From Gammaproteobacteria bacterium (GTDB lineage: Bacteria; Pseudomonadota; Gammaproteobacteria; DSM-19610), in assembly GCA_030618475.1 (NCBI GenBank), contig JAUXDG010000020.1, forward strand, positions 1 to 19,723: a stretch of DNA of 19,723 bases, read 5' to 3'. Below are positions 6,877-13,888 of the stretch, one piece after another. The notes under the pieces are model-generated. The model saw only the letters and a list, made by a program, of their open reading frames with translations, did not search any database and was not told the DNA's origin. The position numbers were made by a program, and so were the translations under genes. Each line of letters starts with the position of its first letter. Within the stretch, counting starts at the first letter, position 1.

Positions 6877-8905
6877 GCGCAGTCGGAAAGCCGATCAGCA
6901 GCACCCTTCCATCCCATGTCACCAGCTTGTCTGTATCGGCCGGGATATCGCGTTGGACCCGGTGGACTTCTACCTCCCCGATATGCTGTGAAAACAGGTC
7001 CAGTGCGCTGTTGAAATCGGCTTCTGTACGCAGAAAACGCAATAATCGCAAGCGCGCGTCAACGAACAGGTAGGAAACATTTCCCACCCACAGCGGGGAT
7101 TGTTGATCGGCGACCCGATACTCGGTTTTCCATAGCCGCAATGCCAGCAATCTGGAATCTTCTGCCAGGTCGCGGACCAGTAACAGCTGCTGGGTTTCAC
7201 CCTGGTGAACCTGGGGGAGTACCGGCAGTTCCTGAATGCTGGCGTCGCCGTTGAACAAAACCAGCATATTGCCCGCATCGGCACTCTTCCAGGTTTGCCA
7301 GCCGCGACTTTTCAAGTGTGTTTCGATAGCCTGTATTTCACCGCTCCACTGCAGATCGAGCGGGTGCATGCGCCTTGCTTCCAGATCATCGCGGTAGGCC
7401 GGCAGGGCTTTCCAGCCGGCATCGATCCAGTCGTTCCTGTTCAGTGATACCGGTGTCGTCGTCAGAGGGCGGTAAAATACCAGATCCTTGTCCAGCTGTT
7501 GCGAGCTGTAGAAGCCTGCCAGCAACAACAGCGTTGAGACGGCAAGCGGGGCAAATATTTTTGTCGATACCGCCGGTGCCGGGTGATGGCGGTAAGCGAT
7601 CCCCATCAGCGCCACCCAGGCCAGTCCCAGGCTCCAGCCGGCCAGCACATCCGAGAGCCAGTGGACGCCCAGATACAGGCGCGAGAAACCGATGGCAACC
7701 ACCATAAACACGGCCATGGAGTAGGGTACCCAGTGCCAGTTACTGCGTAGTTCGCGAGCCACGATAACCGCCAGAAAACCAAACACCGCAACCGACAGGC
7801 TGGCGTGGGCGCTGGGGAAGGCGTAACTCATCTGCGCACTGTCCACCAGCGGCGGGCGTTGCACAGCCGTATAGAGTTTGAGCGCTTCGGTGAGCAAGCC
7901 TACGCAGGCCACGGTAATGAGCCAGTGCAGGGCTGCCCGCCAGCGCTTGCGCGTTAACAGCCACAGGCTGAGCAGCGCGGTAAAACTGTACAGCAACCAG
8001 CCATCGCCGATTTCCGTGATGACAATCAGCAGGCGGTCACCCAGCGGGCTGCGCAGTCCCTGCAGCCCGTGAAACAGGTACAGGTCCAGGTTGCCGAGCA
8101 GACTGTCTGCCTTCAGATGCCGCGGTATGATCAGTAATGACCAGCTGGCCAGCACCAGCAGGCCGGTCAGTACCGTCATGCCCCGGGCTTCAGGATGTTC
8201 CGGGTCGAGCAGGGCTGCGGCCAGGGGTTCGATGGCACGATGCCGCCGCGACCAGTCCAGTATGCCGAGCTGTACTGCCTTGGCGTGAGGTTGCAGCGTG
8301 CGTGACAGGCGCCGTACCAGCCACCATGAAAACCATAGCAATGTCAGCAGGATAGCGAGTAAAAGCGCCAGGCGCCCGGCAATTTCCGCGGCAATGCCCA
8401 GTGAAGCCCCGAACAGCACGCCGGGCAGGATATAAGCCGGCGCCCACAGCAAGGCGGACAAAATGTTGACCAGGAAAAAGCGCTTGGCGGGCATATTCAG
8501 CATGCCCGCGACGGCCGGCACCAGCGGTCTTACCGGACCCACAAAGCGCGCCAGGACAATGCTTTTACCACCGTGCCGGTGAAAAAATTCGATACCCCGG
8601 TCGATCATCTGCGGGTATTTGCGGAACGGCCAGATGACCCGCAGGCGTTGATGATAAAACCGGCCGATGAAATAGCTGGTTCCGTCACCCATCACTGCAC
8701 CAACCGTGGCCCACAGCAGGGTTGGCAGCAACTCCATGCTGCCGGCGGCAATCATGGTGCCGATACCGAACATGACGACGGTACCGGGCACGAAAAGCCC
8801 CACCACCAGCAATGACTCAAGCGCGGAAACGACGAGCACAAACAGACCGGCCCAGTTGGGGTGGGCCTGTATCCATTCCATCAAGCCGGTGAGGGCTGCT
8901 TCCAT
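6833..8905 (-). CDS. DedA-PAP2-LssY_C fusion membrane protein
   Basis: This 690-residue protein joins three parts. Residues 1-200 are a DedA/SNARE-associated module with FVPGT (38-42), GDGTSYFIGRF (73-83) and the conserved ARFVGPVRPLVPAVAG (119-134). Residues about 240-440 are a PAP2 lipid phosphatase with all three signatures: K343..R350-P351, PSAH (364-367) and SR(408-409)..H415..D419. Residues about 470-690, after a last membrane segment (449-465), resemble the LssY C-terminal domain. DedA proteins act in lipid translocation and PAP2 enzymes dephosphorylate lipid phosphates such as undecaprenyl or phosphatidyl phosphates, so an inner-membrane lipid carrier or phosphatase role is inferred. 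It follows hemL by 39 bases and may share its transcript. The 3' end overlaps ubiX by 44 bases. Confidence 0.9.
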   Translation of the reverse strand: MEAALTGLMEWIQAHPNWAGLFVLVVSALESLLVVGLFVPGTVVMFGIGTMIAAGSMELLPTLLWATVGAVMGDGTSYFIGRFYHQRLRVIWPFRKYPQMIDRGIEFFHRHGGKSIVLARFVGPVRPLVPAVAGMLNMPAKRFFLVNILSALLWAPAYILPGVLFGASLGIAAEIAGRLALLLAILLTLLWFSWWLVRRLSRTLQPHAKAVQLGILDWSRRHRAIEPLAAALLDPEHPEARGMTVLTGLLVLASWSLLIIPRHLKADSLLGNLDLYLFHGLQGLRSPLGDRLLIVITEIGDGWLLYSFTALLSLWLLTRKRWRAALHWLITVACVGLLTEALKLYTAVQRPPLVDSAQMSYAFPSAHASLSVAVFGFLAVIVARELRSNWHWVPYSMAVFMVVAIGFSRLYLGVHWLSDVLAGWSLGLAWVALMGIAYRHHPAPAVSTKIFAPLAVSTLLLLAGFYSSQQLDKDLVFYRPLTTTPVSLNRNDWIDAGWKALPAYRDDLEARRMHPLDLQWSGEIQAIETHLKSRGWQTWKSADAGNMLVLFNGDASIQELPVLPQVHQGETQQLLLVRDLAEDSRLLALRLWKTEYRVADQQSPLWVGNVSYLFVDARLRLLRFLRTEADFNSALDLFSQHIGEVEVHRVQRDIPADTDKLVTWDGRVLLIGFPTAPTPNPPSGVINRFQ

Positions 8906-8916
8906 AATCGTGTATC

Positions 8917-8932
8917 GCGGTCAGGTGACCGC
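8917..8932. promoter_or_regulatory. Perfect 16-base palindrome before the DedA-PAP2 gene
   Basis: GCGGTCAGGTGACCGC has 7-base arms around GG. It lies between hemL and the DedA-PAP2 gene, 11 bases upstream of the latter's ATG, and could be an operator or an RNA hairpin that limits translation. No T-run follows, so it is not a standard terminator. Confidence 0.35.
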
Positions 8933-8944
8933 TCTAACGCCCCT

Positions 8945-10228
8945 TCAGCCAAGCGACGCAAACGCCTGCTCGGCCGCATCCAGTGTCTCCTGAATCGCTG
9001 TGTCATGGTGCGCGGAGGATACGAATCCGGCTTCAAAAGCGGAAGGCGCCAGATAGACACCCCGATCCAGCATGGCGTGGAAAAAGCTCTGGAAACGGGA
9101 CAGGTCACAGGTGTTAACGTCGGCGAAACAGGTGACGGACTCGGCTTCGGTAAAGAACATGCCAAACATGCTGCCGACCTGGTTGCTGGTAAATGGAATA
9201 TTGGCGGCCTGTGCGCGTTCTTTCAGGCCGCTCAGCAGGCGTTTTGCCGTTTTCTCCAGTTGTGCGTGAAAACCCGCCTGCTGCACCAGCTGCAGGGTTG
9301 CCAGGCCGGCTGCCATGGCGACCGGGTTGCCGGACAGGGTGCCGGCCTGATAAACAGGGCCGGTAGGCGCAATGTGTTCCATGACGTCGCGCCGGCCACC
9401 GAAGGCCCCCACCGGTAAACCGCCACCGACAACTTTGCCGAGTGTCGTGAGGTCCGGCGTTATGGCGTAGTATTGCTGGGCACAGCCGAGTGAAAAGCGA
9501 AACCCGGTCATCACTTCATCAAAAATCAACAGGCTGCCGTGCCGGTCGCAGACTTCACGCAGTGTCTGCAGAAAACCGGGGGCCGGTGGAATACAGTTCA
9601 TGTTGCCTGCCACCGGTTCCACGATAATTGTCGCAATCTGGTCACCGAATTCTTCAAAAGCGGCACGCACCTGGTCCGCATTGTTGTATTCGAGGGTGAT
9701 GGTGTGTTGCGCCAGATCGGCCGGTACCCCCGGGGAGGTTGGTACACCCAGTGTCAGTGCGCCGGACCCGGCTTTCACCAGCAGGGAATCGGAATGGCCG
9801 TGATAGCAGCCTTCGAACTTGACAATGTTGTCCCGGCCACTGAAACCGCGCGCCAGGCGGATGGCGCTCATGGTGGCTTCGGTACCGGAACTGACCATGC
9901 GTACCATGTCCAGTGACGGTACCAGTTCACACAGCGTATCCGCCATGCGGGTTTCGATCTCCGTGGGGGCACCGAAACCGAGGCCGTTGGCGGCGGTTTC
10001 CTGAACCGCCCGGACGACATCCGGGTGGCAGTGTCCTGCGATCATGGGGCCCCAGGAACCGACATAATCGACATAACGCCTGTCATCGGCATCAAACAGG
10101 TAGGGACCTTCGCCACGGCTGAAAAAGATCGGGCTTCCCCCGACACCCTTGAACGCGCGAACCGGTGAATTGACACCGCCCGGGATATGTTTCTGGGCGG
10201 CGTCGAATAATTGTTGGGACTTCGACAT
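8945..10228 (-). CDS. hemL: Glutamate-1-semialdehyde 2,1-aminomutase
   Basis: HemL converts glutamate 1-semialdehyde to 5-aminolevulinate, the last step of the C5 route to heme and other tetrapyrroles. It is a cytosolic PLP enzyme. The 427-residue length is standard. Visible motifs are GGVNSPVRAFKGVGG (17-31), SSGTEATMSAIRLARG (113-128), LLIFDEVMTGFR (233-244) with the PLP-contacting Asp, and TTLGKVVGGGLPVGA with the Schiff-base lysine K265. The start ATG at 10228 follows AAGGA. The presence of hemL indicates glutamate-based rather than glycine-based aminolevulinate synthesis. A repeat lies about 45 bases upstream of the start. Confidence 0.97.
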   Translation of the reverse strand: MSKSQQLFDAAQKHIPGGVNSPVRAFKGVGGSPIFFSRGEGPYLFDADDRRYVDYVGSWGPMIAGHCHPDVVRAVQETAANGLGFGAPTEIETRMADTLCELVPSLDMVRMVSSGTEATMSAIRLARGFSGRDNIVKFEGCYHGHSDSLLVKAGSGALTLGVPTSPGVPADLAQHTITLEYNNADQVRAAFEEFGDQIATIIVEPVAGNMNCIPPAPGFLQTLREVCDRHGSLLIFDEVMTGFRFSLGCAQQYYAITPDLTTLGKVVGGGLPVGAFGGRRDVMEHIAPTGPVYQAGTLSGNPVAMAAGLATLQLVQQAGFHAQLEKTAKRLLSGLKERAQAANIPFTSNQVGSMFGMFFTEAESVTCFADVNTCDLSRFQSFFHAMLDRGVYLAPSAFEAGFVSSAHHDTAIQETLDAAEQAFASLG

Positions 10229-10273
10229 AAGCTTAATTCCTTTGTGCTAACTGTTGCCTGGATTTGTCACAAC

Positions 10274-10400
10274 CTTAACCACAAAGGACGCGAAGGTCAC
10301 CAAGGAACAAGCGATTTAGATGTTCGTTGCGAAAACTTCACCTGGCACGTCATGTGACCCCGCGCTCTCAGGGGACATTTTGTGACCTTCGTGGTGAAAA
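10274..10400. repeat. CACRAAGG-type inverted repeat between thiE and hemL
   Basis: The left arm (10274-10311) contains CCACAAAGG, ACGCGAAGG, TCACCAAGG and AACAAG, preceded by TTAA. The right arm (10381-10400) holds only the outer two units in inverse form (GACCTTCGTGGTG). The longer interior and shortened right arm suggest partial decay or an insertion. The left arm ends 45 bases before the hemL start; the right arm ends 8 bases from the thiE stop. Confidence 0.65.
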
Positions 10401-10407
10401 ACGGGGA

Positions 10408-11070
10408 TTATGGGGCACGTTGTAATCGTTCTCCTGCAGGCTGCTGAAAGAGCGCCGCATAGGCTGCTGCTGCCTGGCGGATATCCGCGGCGCCAAAAAC
10501 ACCGTGTACAACGGCAAGCATAGCCACGCCGGCATCGAGCAACGGCGCGGCATTGTGCACTGTAATGCCGCCGATCGCAGCAAGCGGCAGAGATAATTGT
10601 TGCCTGGCCATCCTGATCAGGTCCAGGCTGGCCTGCACAGACTTCGGTTTGGTCCGCGATGGGAAAAACCGTCCGAAGGCGATGTAGTCTGCGCCCAGAT
10701 TCGCGGCTTGCAGTGCAAGTGGCAGGCGGTTGTAGCAGGAAACGCCGATGATGGCGTTAGCACCGAGTAACTGGCGGGCGGTCTGCGGGTCAGTGTCATT
10801 TTCTCCCAGGTGGACACCCTGGGCGCCACATTCGGCGGCAAGCTCCACGTCATCATTGATGATCAAGGCTACCCCACGCTCGCGGCACAAAGCGGCCAGG
10901 GCGTTTGCCTGCCTGAGGCGAAACACGGCATCAGCGGATTTGTCCCGGTACTGGATAAGCCTTGCACCACCGTCGATAGCCAGGCGCACGTGTTCAGTGA
11001 GTTGATCAGGTCGTTGCAGCCTGGCGTCGGTGATTGCGTAAAGGCCGTTAAGGCTGTGAGAAATGATCAC
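10408..11070 (-). CDS. thiE: Thiamine-phosphate synthase
   Basis: ThiE couples HMP pyrophosphate with the thiazole phosphate to give thiamine monophosphate. The 220-residue protein has the family features of a TIM barrel: YAITD (11-15), IQYRDK (39-44), INDD (71-74), GVHLGEND (85-92), GVSCY (109-113), the ADYIAFGRFFPSRTKP loop (127-142) and AIGGIT (165-170). It begins at a GTG that overlaps the thiD stop as GTGA, with a strong GAGGAA ribosome-binding site, so translation is coupled to thiD. No TPP riboswitch core was seen upstream of the pair. Confidence 0.96.
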   Translation of the reverse strand: MIISHSLNGLYAITDARLQRPDQLTEHVRLAIDGGARLIQYRDKSADAVFRLRQANALAALCRERGVALIINDDVELAAECGAQGVHLGENDTDPQTARQLLGANAIIGVSCYNRLPLALQAANLGADYIAFGRFFPSRTKPKSVQASLDLIRMARQQLSLPLAAIGGITVHNAAPLLDAGVAMLAVVHGVFGAADIRQAAAAYAALFQQPAGERLQRAP

Positions 11071-11876
11071 TGCTCTTCCTCGTCCCTGGCCCAGAACAAG
11101 CGGTTGGGGATCTGTTGGCCCATGCCGATGCGATAACCTTCAGAGAGTGCCTGCCAGGTGTATTCCTGGGCTTCGTGAATGGCAGAAAAGGGCTCCAGCC
11201 CCTGCGCCAGCAGGCCGGCGATACTGGCTGCCAGTGTGCAGCCCGAGCCATGGAAGCTGCCTTCCAGACGATCCCAGGTGAAGGTCTCCATCACACGGTG
11301 ATTGGCATACAGCGTATTCTTAACCGTAGGGGTATTTTCGTGGGTACCGGTGATGAGCACAAACTCTGCTCCATGCTCAAGTATCGCCATGGCGCAGGCA
11401 TCCAGCGTGTCCGCGGCCGGTGCCAGTGTGCGCGCCTCCAGGCTGTTCGGCGTTAACACGGTGGCTTGCGGCAACAACAGATCAGTCATGGCAGCGACGA
11501 TGTCATCGTCGCTGAGCGCGGTGCCGTTACCGCTGGCCAGCACCGGATCCATCACCACAGGGATATCCGGGTAATCATGGAGTATCGAATGGACGGCTTC
11601 CACCGTTTCCGTGCTGGTCAGCAGGCCAAGCTTGAAAGCATTGACGGGCATGTCTTCCAGCACCGCGCGTGCCTGTTCCACAATTAATCCAGCGTCCAGT
11701 GGTGTGTAGCCAATGAAGTCCTGGGTATCCTGGATGGTTAATGTGGTAATGACCGGAGCGGTATGACAGCCGTGGCTGATCAGGGACTCGATATCAGCCT
11801 GCACCCCTGCACCGCCGCTCGGATCGTTGCCTGAAAATACCATGACGACCGGCACGGGTGACTGTTGTTGCGTCAT
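11067..11876 (-). CDS. thiD: Hydroxymethylpyrimidine/phosphomethylpyrimidine kinase
   Basis: ThiD phosphorylates hydroxymethylpyrimidine and its monophosphate to make the pyrophosphate used by ThiE, the gene that follows and overlaps it by 4 bases. The 269-residue protein is of the ribokinase fold: SGNDPSGGAGVQAD (15-28), the FKLGLL and VVMDPVLASGNG segments (81-118), LTPNSLEA (141-148) and the anion-hole motif HGSGCTLAASIAG (209-221). I start it at the ATG at 11876 because MTQQQ leads straight into the conserved core and AGGA lies upstream; a TTG frame from 11942 would add 22 residues of no family resemblance. The divergent neighbour is rubredoxin. Confidence 0.95.
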   Translation of the reverse strand: MTQQQSPVPVVMVFSGNDPSGGAGVQADIESLISHGCHTAPVITTLTIQDTQDFIGYTPLDAGLIVEQARAVLEDMPVNAFKLGLLTSTETVEAVHSILHDYPDIPVVMDPVLASGNGTALSDDDIVAAMTDLLLPQATVLTPNSLEARTLAPAADTLDACAMAILEHGAEFVLITGTHENTPTVKNTLYANHRVMETFTWDRLEGSFHGSGCTLAASIAGLLAQGLEPFSAIHEAQEYTWQALSEGYRIGMGQQIPNRLFWARDEEEQ

Positions 11877-11966
11877 GCAGTGCAGTCCTGTTGTGAACGG
11901 TCGGAAAGGATATGGCCAGCGCCGGATGTTAGCTTCATGCAATGATAACCTTTTGCTTTAACGGCT

Positions 11967-11998
11967 ATTGTAGCATCGCATACGGCTGACGTTACAAT
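11967..11998. promoter_or_regulatory. Symmetric face-to-face promoter region of thiD and rubredoxin
   Basis: TACAAT reads on the plus strand at 11993-11998 and on the minus strand at 11972-11967. Each is opposed by TTGTAG/TTGTAA in -35 position with a 19-base spacer, on the same bases. The plus promoter would start about 20 bases before the rubredoxin ATG. The 19-base spacer is longer than usual for sigma70. Confidence 0.35.
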
Positions 11999-12026
11999 GC
12001 CGGCTGGCAGGACAAGGATTTTTAGT

Positions 12027-12200
12027 ATGGTTGAATTCAAGACTTATATGTGTGTGGTTTGCGGGTTTGTCTACGATGAAGAAAAAGGTCTGCCTGAAGA
12101 AGGCATCGAAGCAGGCACTCGCTGGAAGGATATACCGTCAAACTGGGTGTGTCCGGAGTGTGGGGCCGGCATCGAAGATTTTGACATGGTTGAGGTTTAG
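12027..12200 (+). CDS. Rubredoxin
   Basis: This small cytosolic electron carrier has a single iron bound by four cysteines. The 57-residue protein shows the two knuckles YMCVVCG (7-13) and WVCPECG (40-46), giving C9, C12, C42 and C45. The conserved GLPEEGIEAGTRWKDIPSNW lies between them. The ATG at 12027 has AAGGA 8 bases before it; a TTG-type longer frame from 11997 lies over the promoter. Its partner reductase is not in the window. A short gap of 72 bases separates it from the next gene. Confidence 0.97.
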   Translation: MVEFKTYMCVVCGFVYDEEKGLPEEGIEAGTRWKDIPSNWVCPECGAGIEDFDMVEV

Positions 12201-12272
12201 CATTATTTAAAATCCCGTCTAAACTTAGCGAGGAGGCAATTGATTCTGGAAAGTAGCAAATGGGAGGCGTGT

Positions 12273-12770
12273 ATGCGAAACCCAGAACGCGTTCAGTTTA
12301 TGCAGTTGGTTGAAACTGCGCAAAGTTATTGCAACCTGATTGATCGAGTCCAGGGAAGAAACGATGGGCTGTTACCCGTGTTTCAGATTTTACCGCGGCT
12401 TCACGCAGATGTCGTGGCGCTGCATGACCAGGGCGAGGGTTCTTTCCCGCCCGAAATGGCCGACTTCGATGACCGCTTTGATCTGTTCAGCCAGTTGCGT
12501 TCATGGCTGGGTGAGCGTGATATGTACTGGCTGGAGTACGATCAACCCGCCGAAGCACCCGGCGATGATGAACACCGCACCGGCAGTCTGGCCGATGATC
12601 TGACCGACATTTATTTCGAGCTTAAACGCGGCCTTAAGCTGCTCGATGAGGCCGGCCCGGATGAAGTTGCGCAGTTATGGGAGATCGGCTTCAAGCACCA
12701 TTGGGGGCAGCACCTGGTTGATGCCGAGCGTCATCTGTATGCACTGAAAATCAATGATCAGCTGATGTAA
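12273..12770 (+). CDS. DUF5063-like hypothetical protein
   Basis: This predicted protein of 165 residues is acidic, helical and soluble. FMQLVETAQSYCNLIDRV near the N terminus, ILPRLHADVVALHD, DRFDLFSQLRSWLGERDMYWLEYD and SLADDLTDIYFELKRGLKLLD recall the DUF5063 family, from memory and without a search. Two ribosome-binding sites exist: GGGAGG 5 bases before the ATG at 12273, which I chose, and AGGAGG 3 bases before a TTG at 12240, which would add 11 residues. It follows rubredoxin and may share its transcript. It ends 1 base from the convergent aldolase-family gene. Function unknown. Confidence 0.75.
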   Translation: MRNPERVQFMQLVETAQSYCNLIDRVQGRNDGLLPVFQILPRLHADVVALHDQGEGSFPPEMADFDDRFDLFSQLRSWLGERDMYWLEYDQPAEAPGDDEHRTGSLADDLTDIYFELKRGLKLLDEAGPDEVAQLWEIGFKHHWGQHLVDAERHLYALKINDQLM

Positions 12771-12771
12771 C

Positions 12772-13329
12772 TCAAACGGTTCCCGCCTGCCTGGCGAGCA
12801 GCCAGGTTTTTGCCGACAGTTCGAAAGAGCAGGTCCACTTATAGGCCAGGTTAAGGTCAGCCGCACAGGCGTATACCCCGTGGCCGCGCACAACGGCCAG
12901 CGGAAATTCGGCCAGGACATCGGATACCCGTTCGGGTGCATTGGCCAGGTAATCCGGGTAGGCGATATCCAGTACCGGGATTCTGGGAAAATAATACTGG
13001 CCTTCGAAATCAAGCGGCACAAAATCCTGGCCGGACAGGGTGACGGCGACGCTGTAAGCGCCGTGGCTGTGCAAGACGGCGCCCGCAGTGGGGTTTTTTA
13101 CATACACCAGGCGGTGTAGCGGTGCATCCAGAGAGGCGCCCGATGCCGGTTCCGCATCCAGCCGGCAGCGCAGCAGTTGTTCCGCTTCCAGGGTGTCGGC
13201 GCAGGCCCCACTCGGGCTGATCCAGTAGGTGTCACCGCTGCGCAGCGAGATGTTACCACTGTGGGAGTCGTTCAACCCGTAGCGGCGCAGCCAGCGATAA
13301 TGGCGGATCAGGTCGAGGCGTGGGTCCAT
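12772..13329 (-). CDS. Class II aldolase/adducin-family protein
   Basis: This 185-residue protein has the class II aldolase fold marks: NDSHSGNISLR (20-30), WISPSGACAD (36-45), metal-binding H87 and H89 in VLHSHGAYS, and RGHGVYA with the third histidine H150. Members cleave or epimerise sugar phosphates, or dehydrate methylthioribulose phosphate, using zinc. In L-fuculose-phosphate aldolase the catalytic glutamate sits in SSExxxxH; here the site reads SLDAPLH, with Asp at 68. The substrate cannot be named. The gene is divergent from gspG and convergent with the DUF5063-like gene, so neighbours give no pathway clue. Confidence 0.85.
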   Translation of the reverse strand: MDPRLDLIRHYRWLRRYGLNDSHSGNISLRSGDTYWISPSGACADTLEAEQLLRCRLDAEPASGASLDAPLHRLVYVKNPTAGAVLHSHGAYSVAVTLSGQDFVPLDFEGQYYFPRIPVLDIAYPDYLANAPERVSDVLAEFPLAVVRGHGVYACAADLNLAYKWTCSFELSAKTWLLARQAGTV

Positions 13330-13382
13330 TTTCAGGTTTCCTGACCGAATTCGGGTTTTTCCGCTTGAATTTCAGTCTAAAG

Positions 13383-13411
13383 TGCCGAATATACGGCAGA
13401 GACGTTACAAT
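13383..13411 (+). promoter_or_regulatory. Candidate gspG promoter with operator-like dyad
   Basis: A TACAAT -10 box (13406-13411) is preceded by the imperfect palindrome TGCCGAATATACGGCA (13383-13398), which covers the -35 position. No good -35 exists, so an activator-dependent promoter is possible. The string GACGTTACAAT is shared with the rubredoxin promoter (11988-11998). The leader would be about 35 bases. Confidence 0.3.
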
Positions 13412-13452
13412 AGTCCGAATTTCTTTTCCAATCGTAAATTGAGCAGGTCGCA

Positions 13453-13881
13453 ATGCATTATCAATCTAATAGCCGTGCAACTGGTTTTACACTTATTGAA
13501 GTCATGGTCGTGGTCGTCATTCTCGGCATTCTGGCGGCGGTACTGGTGCCCAAGGTGATGGATCGTCCCGACGAAGCGCGAAAAGTGAAAGCGAGCCAGG
13601 ATATACGAGCCCTGGAGGCGGCGCTGAACCTTTACAAGCTGGATAACTATGATTATCCGACCACTGACCAGGGCCTGGAGGCACTGGTGAGTTCACCCGG
13701 TATTCCGCCCGAGCCGGCAAACTGGAAAGAAGGTGGTTATATTGATCGCTTGCCCACGGATCCCTGGCAGCAGCCCTACCAGTATCTGAGCCCCGGTGCA
13801 CAAGGCAGCATCGATATCTATTCAACCGGGCCGGATCGTCAACCCAGTGAAGACGATATCGGCAACTGGAAGATGAACTAG
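13453..13881 (+). CDS. gspG: Type II secretion major pseudopilin GspG
   Basis: GspG is the main subunit of the periplasmic pseudopilus of the type II secretion system. The 142-residue prepilin has an 11-residue leader ending in Gly before FTLIEVMVVVVILGILAAVLVP; Glu at mature position 5 is present, as is the single membrane helix used for assembly. The typical GspG core follows: ALEAALNLYKLDNYDYPTTDQGLEALV, then GYIDRLPTDPWQQPYQYLSPG, then the Asp-rich calcium-site loop and DDIGNW at the end. It is the first gene of an eight-gene block. The class II aldolase gene diverges upstream. Confidence 0.97.
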   Translation: MHYQSNSRATGFTLIEVMVVVVILGILAAVLVPKVMDRPDEARKVKASQDIRALEAALNLYKLDNYDYPTTDQGLEALVSSPGIPPEPANWKEGGYIDRLPTDPWQQPYQYLSPGAQGSIDIYSTGPDRQPSEDDIGNWKMN

Positions 13882-13888
13882 TTTTTTA

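Noticed and set aside
8861..9418. 185-residue plus-strand frame over the hemL 3' end
   Set aside because: Antisense to hemL, which matches its family along its whole length.
11877..11942. TPP riboswitch upstream of thiD-thiE
   Set aside because: No CTGAGA-type core or paired helices could be found in 11877-12000.
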